Origin: Ricinus communis
Taxonomy: Eukaryota; Streptophyta; Magnoliopsida; Malpighiales; Euphorbiaceae
Direction: 5' to 3'
Assembly (NCBI RefSeq): GCF_019578655.1
Contig: NC_063262.1
Span: forward strand, 9,927,582-9,991,581
Length of the DNA: 64,000 nucleotides
The position numbers and the translations under genes are program-made. The first letter of the stretch is position 1. The number at the start of each line of letters is the position of its first letter. Shown piece after piece: positions 22,931 through 33,889 of this stretch. Under the pieces are notes generated by a model. It searched no databases, had not been told where the DNA came from, and saw only the letters and a program-made list of their open reading frames with translations.

Positions 22931-23722
22931 TGTAATTTTGGATGCAATAAAAGAGGGGCTAAATTAGTTGAACTCAAGAACTAAAAACCAAAACTAAGTA
23001 AGAAGAGAATCAAGCACAAACATAAAAATAAGGATTTTATAGTGGTTCGGCCGACACTTGCTTACATCTACTCCTTAAGAGTCCTCTTGAGATTTTCATT
23101 ATTAAATAGAATTACAACCTAACTCTAGTTGAGTTTTTTTTTCACATGGCTAAGAACAAACCCAAGTGTTTTCCTAAGGTTCACATTCTAACCCAATATA
23201 AGATTTTTAATTTTTGTTACAAAAGTAATCAATCCCTTACCTAAACACTCAACCTAACCCTGTGAGCTTTGAATACAAGAGTTAATCACTAACTACCTAA
23301 AGATTCAAGCCTAATATTGAATCTTTAAAGTAAGACGAAATTTATAAAGAACTTGAGGTTGTTGAGAGTTAATACAAGTGGTGGCTCAAAAGTAATTTCT
23401 CTTGCTTTCCCTAGAACTGTTAGGGCTTCAATAAATACAAAAATAATAATTGTTTCAACAACCTCTATAAGTGCAGTAGGTGGAAATCCTCCTTCACGAG
23501 AAGCTTCAACATAAAATTCAAATTCAAAATTCTAGAACCCACCATGGGGCGTGAACAAAAATGCACGGTTGGAAAAACCTAATTTCACGGTTGTGAACTT
23601 TGATTCATGGTTGCATACACCTTATTTTATGGCTGGAAACTTTGGTCGTGAAGTCTTATGTGATTTTTATGAATTCAGAGAGGAACATTCTTCACAAGTG
23701 TGAATCCTGGTTCATGATTGGA
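22931..23722 (-). repeat. 5' LTR of the SIRE-like copia element, truncated
   Basis: The inner end at 22931 (plus strand tgtaatttt) abuts the PBS. It matches 14766-15480 of the 3' LTR but lacks the last 430 bases or so, being cut at about 23722, where a (TA)n run and unrelated LTR-like DNA begin. The words TTCACGG and CGTGAA recur at 23490-23720. Confidence 0.75.
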
Positions 23723-23725
23723 ACA

Positions 23726-23751
23726 TACATATATATATATATATATATATT
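23726..23751. repeat. (TA)n microsatellite at the LTR break
   Basis: About 12 TA units sit at the point where the 5' LTR of the copia element is truncated, followed by a short TTTA run. Confidence 0.9.
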
Positions 23752-23759
23752 TATTTATT

Positions 23760-25260
23760 TATTTATTTCTATAATTTTATTGTTATTTAAAGTTATAAAA
23801 GCTACATTCACTAAAATAATCCAAAGAAAAATAATAATAGTTTTCAACACTCATTTTCTCGATCTAGATATCGAGAAAAACCATATAATGAAAGTTACTG
23901 TCTTCTCGGGTCTCGGGAGATGAAGACCAAGCGAATCCGAGGCTAGGGTAGAGGCTAATCCAGCTGGAATTACCTTTTCTAAAATCAATTTTGACTCAAT
24001 TGTCAAGAAAAAATTTGAGGGTCAAAACGGTAGTTTTTATAAATTCAAGGACCCAATTGCAAGTTTTCTTAAACTTTCCCTGTGTCGATTGGGGTTCTTG
24101 CACTTCAACGTCTTTTTTTCTCGACAATTTTACATCTAGATAGAGATTCTAGAAGGTTTTAACGATAATCATGGATTTTTAATGATAATTATTTAAATTT
24201 AAAAATTTAAAATTGAATATTTATTAACTTATTTTGAGATTATCATTTCTTTTAGGATTTTTTTCGAAACCCTACGACTATAAATAGAAAGAGGTGTCTA
24301 TGGTTAAAAGAACAAGGGATACTCAAAGAGAAAGAAAAAATCAACAGAAAACATTCAAAGAGAAAAGCCAGAGAAAAAAGCCAGAGAAAAAAAAGGGAAA
24401 AAATTATTGTCGTTCTTCAGAAAAGTCAAGTCCTTAAGAAAGAAGAAGCCACTCAAGAGAAAATCTCATTTTCTGAAAACTTGTTTTTAATCGACAAAAG
24501 ATTTTCAACCTCCCTCCAAAACTAGATTACCTGCCAGTCTTTGACTCGACTGCATCCTCATCACCTAAGACTCGCAGAACCATCAATTATAGTAACAACC
24601 TGAGGGTTCCTCTAAACATGCATCCTTCATCATTCTAAACTGGTTATTATGTTTCTTTTTATTTTATTTTTTTAGAAACATGATTAGAGTTATTGTTATT
24701 ATTTATGATTAGAATGATTAGATTAAGGTTTGTTTGAATCTGCATTAATTGGGTTTTGAAACTTGATAATAAGGACACTAGGATTTTAAATCTGATAACT
24801 TTGCTAGTTAGGATTTTAAATCTGATTATACACATGCAATAGGATTAATAATTACATTTATTCTCACTAGGATTCAGTAATTAAATATGTTTAATAGGAT
24901 TGCTTGATTAAGTTGCTATCTTTTTTATTACTGTACTTTTAGTTTCTAGGGTTTTTATTAGTTTTTAGGGTTTTTTATCAATCAATTGATTCTGGTTGTT
25001 TTTATTTTTGTTTTCATTCTTTTTTTTAATATCTAATGAATTTTAGTCTCTGTGCATGTGAAATTAGGCTCTGTAGAATGCAAGATACACTGACGAATCA
25101 CCAGAAAACCCCCAAGGAACCCTAGAGCCAATCAGTTGTGCAATATTCAGTCCCATTTTTGGTTTGGTCGAATTTGACGTATTTATATACTATATTAGAT
25201 TTGTAGGTCTTTTTACTTCGCAATTTAGTTATAGACCGGGTTGTAACAATTAGGTTTATT
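23760..25260 (+). repeat. Possible solo LTR with its own promoter
   Basis: A TATA box (ctataaatag, 24278-24287) is followed by an A/G-rich leader (24310-24480) without an ORF, then AT-rich DNA. The pattern resembles the U3-R-U5 of a plant LTR. No partner LTR, PBS or PPT was found and the ends are unclear. It could instead be the promoter and leader of a non-coding transcript. Confidence 0.3.
24278..24287 (+). promoter_or_regulatory. TATA box candidate
   Basis: Ctataaatag matches the plant TATA consensus and precedes an A/G-rich stretch suited to a leader. No gene follows. Confidence 0.4.
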
Positions 25261-25999
25261 TCCTGTCTTTTATTTTGTTTATTTTGCTTACTGTATGATT
25301 GATTAAATATGTGTTATGTGATTAATTAATCAAAATGAGCCATAGAGACTTAGGGTTAAAATTGGACCCAACATGAATATTGTAGTCTAATAGGCTACCT
25401 AACATTAACTAGGCCTAAACTCTAAAATTAAAGTAGAACTTAGTAGGCCTTAGCATGTTTCAGTTAGATTGGGCTTTATTAGAATTAGGTTCATACAGAA
25501 CGAGCCTTATCATAATAAGTAGTATATTAGGTATAATGGATGGAAATCAAAAGCATAATATGTAATTGGGTAAGACTAGGTGAGCTACATATATAATTAA
25601 CTAGTAAATTAAGCTAAGAACTCCAATATGGAATGGGCTTGAATAAAATGGGCTAGACCTAGGTAAATTATATGTATTATTTGGTATGCTTGTGTATGAA
25701 CTACTCGTGTTTATAGGGAATGATTTGTTGAACAATAAAATTAAGACTAATATACATAATTAAGGAAGTTGGCTTTCGGATCCATCTCTAGATTTGTGGC
25801 GTAGGCTTCCTTATGGAATCTGAAAAACGCTACTCATTAGTAAAAGTGTCCCAATGATTACTCGGGTGGCAACTCCCACCTCCGTGCTAGTCTAATGACT
25901 AGTTAGTGTGTTCCCGATTAGGTTGAAAAGCCTTACAATATCGTAGTCGCTAAAAACACTTAGATGCGCACCCAAAAACTACTGTCCATAATAACACTA
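25261..25999. other. Gene-free DNA, LTR-like in part
   Basis: 25770-25960 is GC-richer, with phrases like actcgggtggcaactcccacctcc that recall the 3' part of plant gypsy elements. No coding region. Confidence 0.3.
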
Positions 26000-26745
26000 A
26001 AGTACCAATAAATCTTATTTATTATAACAGTTTTAAAGGAAATTATTTTAGAAATTACACAACTTTAATTTATAAAGGATTTGTTGTGTTGATAATCTTA
26101 GCATTATAAACACATCTATAATAGATCATAGGAATCCTACAATAAATTGAAAGTAACTTAATCTTTTAGAAACTATGAACAATGTTAAGACCAACTAACA
26201 GTAAATAATAATAATAATAAATAACAACTTATTTTAATGGAAGGAGAAATTAAACTCTCCTTTCACGAACTCCGTAAGAAGAACTAGGGGTCATTCAAGA
26301 CAATCCTAGACCATGAAACAAAGGTTATTCAAGATTTTAGTACACCTCAAAGTATTATTACATTTAATTTATTAGAACAGTTTCAAAAGAAATTATTTTC
26401 TTAGAAATTAATGTAACTTTAATTTATGAAGGTATTGTTGTGCTTATTGTCTTGGCAATATAACATATCTATATCTATAATATATCATAGGAATCCTACA
26501 ATGAATTGAAAGTAATTTAATCTTTCACAAAGTATGAACAATGTTAAGTAACAATAAATAATAACAATAATAATAACTAACAACTTGTATTAATGGAGAA
26601 AGAAATTAAATCTCCTTTCATGAACTTTGTAAGAATTAAGGGTCATTTAAGACAATTCTAGAGTAGGAAACAAAGGTTATTGAAGACATTAAACCTTCCT
26701 CTTTGAACTTTATAGGAATCAAACGTTATTGAAGACAACCCTAAA
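26000..26745 (+). repeat. Diverged tandem duplication, about 355-bp unit
   Basis: Copy 1 (about 26000-26345) and copy 2 (about 26355-26695) share ordered blocks: taggaatcctacaat.aattgaaagtaa, gaacaatgttaag, aaacaaaggttatt. A third partial copy (26696-26745) repeats the last block. Confidence 0.7.
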
Positions 26746-27200
26746 CTAAGAAAGAAATTATTATGAATTTTTTGCACATTCATGGGTATCATCTTCTTGG
26801 ATTTTCTCGGCAATTTGATTCCATCAGTGATGACCAAAATATTATTTTCAATCTCTTCTTTTATAAGTCCAACGGTAGTCTTCTCATTCTTTTTAAGCAA
26901 CTCTGCATGAATACCTAACTTATCAGTAAAAAGTTTCTTGTAGATAACTCTTTTAGGTCTCAAGAGTTGATTTTTTTCTTTAACATCTTTTTAAGAGTTT
27001 CATTATTAGTCTTCTTATTATTAATACAGAAATGAACAACGATCTTAGCTTTACCATCTGATGAAGAATTTTGATTGACCCATATAATCTTTTGTATATC
27101 ACTGTTCAAAATATTAGAAAGAAAAGATTGATAAAAGATATCGAAGCAGTTTTTTGGTTATTATTTAGGTGGCGGCGGCAGGGCACTTAAGCAATATAGA
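26658..27200 (-). pseudogene. Coding-like relic of unknown family
   Basis: The minus-strand open frame 26658-26963 encodes a Lys-rich segment (KKLFTDKLGIHAELLKKNE, VGLIKEEIENNILVITDG, IKLPRKSKKMIP) that looks like real protein in composition and regularity. In another frame upstream (27000-27110) is VHFCINNKKTNETLKKM, plausibly the same protein before a frame break. The 3' end runs into the tandem duplication. I do not recognise the family; it may be a chance frame. Confidence 0.3.
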
Positions 27201-27344
27201 GATGTCGAAGTTAGTTTGAGACTGTTGAGAAATGTTGGGTAGGATCAGTGCCATTGTTAGGTCTTCTTTGTTGCTTGGTTGGCAAGTAATCTTTTGGATT
27301 GAGGAAATTGAATCAAGCACTCTCCTATTAATTTATATCATCTA

Positions 27345-27349
<5 letters not shown>

Positions 27350-27397
<48 letters not shown>
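27350..27397. repeat. (TA)n microsatellite
   Basis: About 24 uninterrupted TA units. Confidence 0.95.
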
Positions 27398-27399
<2 letters not shown>

Positions 27400-27611
27400 T
27401 TTCAAGAGATTGTGTGGCAAGCAATATGTAAAATTGATACTAATAGAGTAGTAATTATTTTTTTCATTTTATTTGAACACCACCATCTAAATACTGTTAA
27501 CCATTCCACTTTAAGAAATTATGCATAAGTTATTGTATTTCATCTAGCCACTACATAAATAATAATATTATAGAAGCCTTATATCTTTATCTCCAGCCTA
27601 TATTATATTAT

Positions 27612-27692
27612 GGTTCGACCTCAGTACAACACGTGCGTCAAAATTATGATGCACGCGTCAAATTTCAGACACGTGCATCAAAGTTTTGACGC
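27612..27692. repeat. Cluster of ACGTGCGTCAAA-type words
   Basis: Three or four near copies of CACGTGC(G/A)TCAAA and CACGCGTCAAA, ending in an inverted copy (TTTTGACGC). They resemble, in style, the word clusters in the SIRE-like LTRs of this window, but no LTR frame is evident. Confidence 0.5.
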
Positions 27693-27869
27693 TTATTTTT
27701 TTAAATAATAGATACATTAAATATGTACTAGATATTTATTAAACATGCATTAAATGTTCATTTTTAAACATAAATGTTCATTATTTGTTGACTTTATTTT
27801 ATTGAAAAAATATTTGTACAATAATATAAATAATTATAGCATAACTTTAGCTTGACTTTTTTTTTTTTT

Positions 27870-29940
27870 ACTAACTGTAAGGACAATTTATGTTATGTCT
27901 ATATTATATATGTCCATTTAAATTGATTAATGAATATAATTTTCATTAATAATGAATATCCATTAATAAATTTATGAATATTAGCTTATGAATGAATAAT
28001 ACTTATGTCAATCAAAAAAAGATATTAATATGCATAACAAAAATAGTGAATCTAACTTTCACAAAGAATCAATATCATTTTCATTTGAAATAATATTTCA
28101 TAGTGATATGAGGAACATATATAAACTTATAATTACTGATTTTAATAAAAATAAATTAATGAACATACAGATCATAAATGATAAACAACCTTCACTAAAA
28201 CAATGAACATTTAAAAGTTGATGTAGTAAAAAATTAATAGCATTACAATAAACATAAATATTGTGTCTATAAATGATAAATATTAATGTCCATCATAAAA
28301 TTACTACACTTTTAGTTATGGAATTATCAATTATATATTGATGAAATTCTTAAATGTTGAATACATTTGTAAATACCTTAACTTATATAAAAAAAAGGAT
28401 ATTATCTCTCTAAACTTCTATTAAAATCTCTCAAACACTTGAACTTCTATATTTAACTGTTTTTTAAACACCTTCATGCTGACGTAGATGCACATATACA
28501 GAGTATGTCAGCAAAGTTGATGCTAAAATATTCTATTTGATCCTTATAATTTTTTAAAAAATATCTCTTCACCTTTTCAAGTTTTTTTTTTATATTTTAT
28601 AAATTTTGAAAATATCTTTTCTGGCCCCTTATTTTTAATATTTCATAAAATATTTTTTCAATTTCTCCATGATTTTTGAATATTTTATAATTTTTATAAA
28701 ATATCTTTTTATTCCTCTAAAATTTTTAAAATATTAATTTGTTAAATTTATAATGTTGAATGTTATAGCTTATAATCAAATTAAAATTTTTATCATATAT
28801 AACTAATATTAATAAAAAGATGATAGATAAATCATAAAGTTTAAAGGATAATATATTAATAAAATAATTCAACTATGAAGATTAAAATATAAATAAAGAA
28901 TTTAAGTTTTCTATTTCGACTATATTTTTAAATTTGCAAGCACAAAGAAAAATTAAGAACTTCATTATCATTATTAAAACACATTATTCAATTTTATAAA
29001 TCTAAAAATATATAATTTTAAAAATTTTAGAGGCTTCAAATAAATATTTAATAAAAGTTATGTTAAAATAATCTGAAGGGTTAAAAAGATATTTTATAAA
29101 ATATAAAAAATTTCTGAAGGGTTAAAGAATATTTTTTAAAAGTCATAAGGATCAAATATAATATTCGGCATCAATTTTATTGAAACAGTCAACCCGCTTG
29201 AATAAGACACGCCTCCACGTCAGCACTAAAAGATTTAAAAGTGATTAAATATACAAGTTTAGGTGGTTGAAAGGTTGCTTCAAAAGTTTAGGAGAATGTT
29301 AGATTTTTTTTATGCAAGTTGAGATGCCAATAGATATATTGAGCCTTCTTAAATTGTCAAAATTAGTTTCATTCACTAATAATATAATTTTTTTTACTAT
29401 AGAAAGATTTATCTTATGTCTATATTATATATGTCCAATTGATTAATGAATATGGTATTCATTAATGACGAATACCCATAACAAACTAATGAATATTATG
29501 CTTATGAATGAAGAATGTTTATGTCAATCACAAAAATATTTTATTATGCATCACAAAAATAGTGAATCTAACTTTCATAAAGAATCAACATTACTTTCAT
29601 TTAAAGTAATATTTTATAGTAATACGGGAAACATATATAAAGTTATAACCACTGATTTTAATAAGAACAAATTAATGAAATGCAGATCATAAATAATGAA
29701 CAACCTTTATTAAAACAATGAACATTTAAAAGTTGATGTAATAAAAAATAAACATTGTTACATTAAACAATGGATATTATATCTATGAATGATGAATATT
29801 AATGTCCATCATAAAAATATAATACTTTTTATTATGGAATTATCAATTACATATTGATAAAATATTTAAATTGTCAAATGTGTAAATAATTAATTTCATT
29901 CACTAAAAATATAATTTTTTTAGTATATGAAGATTTCCTA
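27870..29940 (+). repeat. Tandem duplication (about 540-bp unit) split by a foldback element
   Basis: Copy 1 (about 27870-28364) and copy 2 (about 29350-29890) share long ordered blocks, for example tgtctatattatatatgtcca, atagtgaatctaactttca, acaatgaacatttaaaagtt and atggaattatcaatta. The start of a third unit (ttaatttcattcacta) follows at about 29893-29940. The foldback element lies at the junction of copies 1 and 2. Confidence 0.8.
28365..29345. mobile_element. Foldback (long inverted repeat) element
   Basis: The left arm (about 28365-28640) and the reverse complement of the right arm (about 29080-29345) align over some 260 bases: ataaaaaaaa, ctaaacttt/ct, acttgtatatttaa, gctgacgt, tatttgatccttat and tatattttata in the same order. 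No coding sequence lies inside, so it is probably non-autonomous. Confidence 0.75.
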
Positions 29941-29986
29941 AAAATGATATTATATTAAAATTAATATATAATTTATTTTATCATCT

Positions 29987-30570
29987 GTTGAAAGTATATA
30001 TGTTAGCCTAAGTCCTTTTCATGACTATAGACACCCTTGATTTTGACATTGACAATTAAATTAAGTGTTTCTAACCATGGTTTTCGAGTGTGTTTCTTGA
30101 AGAATTTATTTATATCTTGGAAAACTCACAATCCAACTCTGCCTCTTAACTGGCGACCGCCATCAGCTAGTCGCGACCGCGACGTTCATATTCATATGAC
30201 TATTGCAAATGAAGGTGAGATCGTAACCGCAAGCCAAGCAATCGCACTTGTGAAAAAGTGAAGAATGAAGACAGTAGGTTTAGCCTGCTATTTTAAATTC
30301 TCTAACTTTAGAAGCTCATGGCCGCACAAAAGCTTACACGACCGCGAAGATCATATCTATAAGGAAGATTGCCAACAGCTACCTCTAACAGGTGAATCAT
30401 GGACTACCATGTGGATTATAGTCGTTGCTACTTAAAGAACCGTGACTACAACAAAGGAGTCTCGACCGTGAAAAGCAAGTTATGATCGCGAATAAGGTGT
30501 GGTGATTGCGACTGTGCTCTAACAATGCATTTAATCCACTATTCAGAACTTAAAGCAAATAAATGGCCTA
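29987..30570 (+). repeat. Truncated SIRE-like copia LTR
   Basis: It begins near TGTTGAAAGTATATATG, followed by TTTTGACATTGACAA, the form expected at a SIRE LTR start. The block 30130-30490 repeats the word GACCGCGA and its complement (gcgaccgcc, cgcgaccgcgac, gaccgcgaag, gaccgtgaaa, gatcgcgaat). It ends at about 30570 against the FRS-like pseudogene; the 3' half is missing. Confidence 0.5.
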
Positions 30571-31012
30571 TATTTCTAGAGTAAAGTCTTTGTTGGCCTT
30601 ACTTTTAAAATAGTTGAGTCACCTACCCCAATTTGTGATTCTTTTAAGTCATGTATATACTTTTATGCATCTTTCTTTGTGAAACTAATATTTTATATAC
30701 CTCCACTTTCATTAGCCATATAGTCATACACACTAGTAATTGAAATCTTAGAAGTTAACATAGATTTTAATACACATTCATTGCCTTTTGATATTGTTCT
30801 TGTGGATCTTAATAGGTGCCTTTTATAATGCTTCACCATGTTGTGGTTATGCTCTTTGTCCTCTACAAACCAAATCATTACCTTATAGTTCATCCTTGTA
30901 TCCATCTTTAGAGATGAAGGATTCCCATTCATGCTTTATTTGTCATCCTTAATTCCTTCTTTTTAATAAACATATTGTTTAAAGTTAAGTTAATTCTTTT
31001 ACTACATGTAAA

Positions 31013-31017
31013 ATAAT
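31013..31017. repeat. Target site duplication of the Cassandra array, left copy
   Basis: ATAAT directly before TGTAACG; identical to 33140-33144. Confidence 0.85.
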
Positions 31018-31082
31018 TGTAACGACCCGGAACCGGATCACATGAGATATTATCCGTTTTTTGCCCCCACGTATGAGGGTTT

Positions 31083-31150
31083 GAAAAGTTCCAAGAAGGT
31101 CACCCATCATAGAATTTCTCTGAACCAAGCACGTTTAATTTTGGAGTTCC
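31083..31150 (-). promoter_or_regulatory. 5S-rRNA-like pol III promoter region in LTR (copy 1)
   Basis: The minus strand reads GAACTCCAAAATTAAACGTG, then CTTGG, then GATGGGTGACCTTCTTGG, matching the plant 5S gene's A-box (AAGTTAAGCGTGCTTGG) and C-box (GATGGGTGACCTCCTGG) with few changes. Confidence 0.8.
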
Positions 31151-32825
31151 TATAACTACATAACCAAACAACCAAAAAGTATCTCATATGATTAGTTCTA
31201 ACTCTTTACATATATGTTATCAATCATTTTCCGCCGCATTTCGATGTGCAATTCAATTAATTCATGTATCCCCGTACCTTAGAGTGCTTCCATCCTAGAA
31301 GCCTACCAGAAGTCGTTCATTGTCCAGTCATCCTATCCTTGCCCAGTATCCACTTCCTACCCTCGTTGGACCGTTTCTCTAGGTCAAGCTGTCACATGCC
31401 TACCAACTTTCACCTGGTTCGAGGTTGTTTGGCACTTCATGTGATTAGTTCCAACTCTTTACATATATATTATCAACCATTCCCCACCCCATCTCGATGT
31501 ATAATTCGATTCATTCATGTATTACCGTACCTTAAAGTGTTGCCATCCTATAAGCCTGCCAAAAGCCACTCTTTGTCTAGGCATCCTATCCTTGCCCGAC
31601 ATCCACTTCCCGCCCTTATCGGACCGCTTCTCTAGGTCAGGCTGTCACATGGCCACCAGCTTCCACCTGGTTCATCCTCGAACCACACATCTACTAAAAG
31701 GGTCCTGCTTTGATACCATTTACAACGACCCAAAACCATATCATATGAAATATTATCTGCTTTTTGCCCTCACTGGCCTCACGGTTTTATCCATTTGGTA
31801 GGTTCGATAACTTCCGAGGATGTCGTTCCTTGTCCAGTCATCATATCCTTGCGCGGCGTCCACTTCCCGCCCTCATCGGACTGCTTCTCTAGGTCAAGCT
31901 TTCACATGCCCACCAACTTCCGCTTGGTTCGAGATTATTTGGCACCTTATGTGATTAGTTTCAACTTTTTACATATATATTATCAACCATTCTCCGTCCT
32001 ATTTTAATGTGCAATTCAATTCATTCATGTACCCCCGTACCTTAGAGTGTTGCCATCCTAGAAGCTTGCCAGAAGCCACTTCTTGTCCAAGAATCCTATC
32101 ATTGCCCGGCGTCCATTTCCCGCCCTTGTGGGACCGCTTCTCTAGGTCAAGTTGTCACATGCCCACCAGCTTTCGCCTGGTTCGTCCTCAAACTACACAT
32201 CTACTAAAAAGGTCCTGCTTTGATACCATTTATAACGACTCAGAACTAGATTATATGAAATATTGTCCGCTTTTTGCCCCTACTGGCCTCATGGTTTTAT
32301 CCATTTGGGAGGTTCGAGAACTTCCCAGGAAGCCGCTCCTTGCCCAGTCATCCTATCCTTGCCCGACGTCCACTTCCCGCCCTCGTCATACCACTTTTCT
32401 AGGTCAAGTTGTCACATGCCCACTAGCTTTCGCCTGGTTCGAGATTGTTTGGCACCTCATGTGATTAGTTCCAACTCTTTACATATATATTATCAACCAC
32501 TCCATGTCCCATTTTAATATGCAATTCGATTCATTCATGTACCTCCGTACCTTAGAGCGTTGTCATCCTAGAAGCTTGCCAGAAGCCACTCCTTGTCGAG
32601 GCATCCTATCCTTGCCCGGCGTCCACTTCTCGACCTCGTCGGACCGCTTCTCTAGGTCAGGCTATTACATGCCCACCAGCTTTCGCCTAGTTCATCCTCG
32701 AACCACACATCCACTAAAAGGGTCCTACTTTGATACCATTTATAATGATCCAGAACCAGATTATATGAAATATTGTTTGCTTTTTGCCCCCACTGACCTC
32801 ACGATTTTGTCCATTTGGTGAGTTC

Positions 32826-32893
32826 GAAAACTTCCCAAGAAGTTATCCATCTTGGAATTTCTCTGAACCAAGCACGTTTAATTTTGAAGTTCC
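32826..32893 (-). promoter_or_regulatory. 5S-rRNA-like pol III promoter region in LTR (copy 2)
   Basis: Same segment in the other outer LTR: AAATTAAACGTGCTTGG kept, C-box more decayed (AGATGGATAACTTCTTGGG). Confidence 0.75.
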
Positions 32894-33139
32894 TCTAACT
32901 CTACAGCCAAACAATCAAAAAACATCTCATGTGATTAGATTCAACTTTTTACATATATGTTATCAACCATTCTCCACACTATTTTGATGTGCAATTCGAT
33001 TCATTCATGTATCCCCATACCTTAGAGTGCTGTCATCCTAGAAGCCTACCAGAACCGCTCATTATCTAGACATCTTATCCTTGCCACGACGTCCATTATC
33101 TACCCTTGTCGGATCGCTTCTCTAGATCAGGCTGTTACA

Positions 33140-33144
33140 ATAAT
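33140..33144. repeat. Target site duplication of the Cassandra array, right copy
   Basis: ATAAT directly after GTTACA. Confidence 0.85.
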
Positions 33145-33383
33145 ATTATTTTGCTTTTTGAACACTATATCCCATGGTATGAGCACAGTTACAATACAAC
33201 ATATATGCCTCTTCCTCACTTCTAGCAACACCATTTCAATAATTTATTTTTTAACTCATTCACATAATTAGCAATAGAAATCTCTTGATTAGTTGTTAAT
33301 TTCTCATTACTATTAACCACTTCCAAATTTCCCTCACTATCACTATCAAGGTATATTACTTCTACATAGTTAGAACTTACCAT

Positions 33384-33889
33384 TGGTAATAAACTGAAAA
33401 AGAAAGTCTAATACATGTAAATAAATAAATGAGAAAATATAAATAAAACTAAAAAAACTATAGCAAAAATAAATTACCGTTGTTGTTTCTAGATGTAGCA
33501 ATATGTTTTGGTCGTATCTGTGAGAGTGATGCCGCGAAAGAAGGAGAAAGAGACAAAAACGAAGAATAAAAAGAAAGCTATAATTTTGTGTTTTGTGTTT
33601 TGATTATTTAGCAAGTGAGTTTTAATTGATTTTAATATAGTTGAGTTGAATTAAAAAAATAGAATAATAAAATAATTATTTAATATATTAATTGACTAAA
33701 TATTAGTCACTATATTATATGTCAATTAGTTATTGATATGATGCATAAGTGAAAACGTATATTAAGTTCCGTTAATTTTTAAATTTATTTTCATTTTTAT
33801 AATATTTAAAATTTTAATTAAATTATCTGAACGTATTTTAGACAACAATGTATTTCACACATTAGCGACAACTAGTGAAGGATTTAAAG
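33384..33889. other. Gene-free DNA upstream of the FRS-like relic
   Basis: AT-rich, with a purine-rich patch at 33510-33580. No gene or clear repeat seen. Confidence 0.4.

Larger units (their letters stand above)
14766..23722 (-). mobile_element. Degenerate SIRE-lineage Ty1/copia retrotransposon
   Basis: The element is about 9 kb, on the minus strand. From 23722 down the order is: 5' LTR, tRNA-Met PBS, gag with a zinc knuckle, protease, integrase, reverse transcriptase, RNase H, an extra 3' coding region, PPT, 3' LTR. Integrase before reverse transcriptase makes it Ty1/copia. The long gag with a coiled-coil tail, the extra region after RNase H, and the GTCACCATCA plus AGAAAGGAGAAG sequence before the 3' LTR fit the SIRE (Maximus) lineage. 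Many stops, lost catalytic residues and strongly diverged LTRs show an old, dead insertion. Confidence 0.85.
31018..33139 (-). mobile_element. Cassandra: Cassandra TRIM, tandem array of LTRs
   Basis: The 2122-base array is bounded by TGTAAC and GTTACA and flanked by perfect ATAAT duplications. Intact outer LTRs (about 31018-31396 and 32742-33139) each contain an antisense 5S-rRNA-like segment, the hallmark of Cassandra. Internal domains of about 72 bases carry tRNA-Met PBS sites (minus TGGTATCAAAGCAGGACC type) at about 31709-31720, 32218-32230 and 32728-32740. Between the outer LTRs, two nearly equal units of about 510 bases (about 31422-31931 and 31932-32441) plus a partial third each hold two shortened LTRs. 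It encodes no protein, as expected for a TRIM; the LTR and PBS order gives minus orientation. Confidence 0.85.
30575..33383 (-). pseudogene. FAR1/FRS-like (transposase-derived) pseudogene split by a Cassandra TRIM
   Basis: Minus-strand pieces lie on both sides of the TRIM. Before it (33383 to 33145): a start MVSSNYVEVIYLDSD, an acidic leader, then EEEAYMLYCNCAHTMGYSV, matching the start of the FAR1 DNA-binding domain (pattern EEEAY.FY..YA...GFSV). After it (31012 to 30575): YFTCSKR, then WFVEDKEHNHNMVKHYKRHLL, matching the HNH part of the domain, then SISITSVYDYMANESGG-like sequence and SFTKKDA. Several stops are present. FAR1/FRS proteins are light-signalling factors derived from MULE transposases, so this may be a gene relic or part of a transposon. 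The lower end is cut by the SIRE-like LTR. Confidence 0.7.

Noticed and set aside
23600..23923. 107-codon plus-strand frame
   Set aside because: It spans the LTR end and a (TA)n run (poly Tyr-Ile); accidental.
31083..31150. A 5S rRNA gene
   Set aside because: Only the internal promoter part matches; the ends of 5S rRNA are missing and the segment lies inside a TRIM LTR with PBS and target duplications.
31264..32987. A row of plus-strand open frames of 70-150 codons, rich in Pro, Ser and His
   Set aside because: They lie within the Cassandra LTR array, repeat with its period, and run opposite to the element; TRIMs encode no protein.
31018..33139. A CRISPR-like or satellite array
   Set aside because: Unit ends, PBS sites and ATAAT duplications show a retrotransposon array; the host is a plant.
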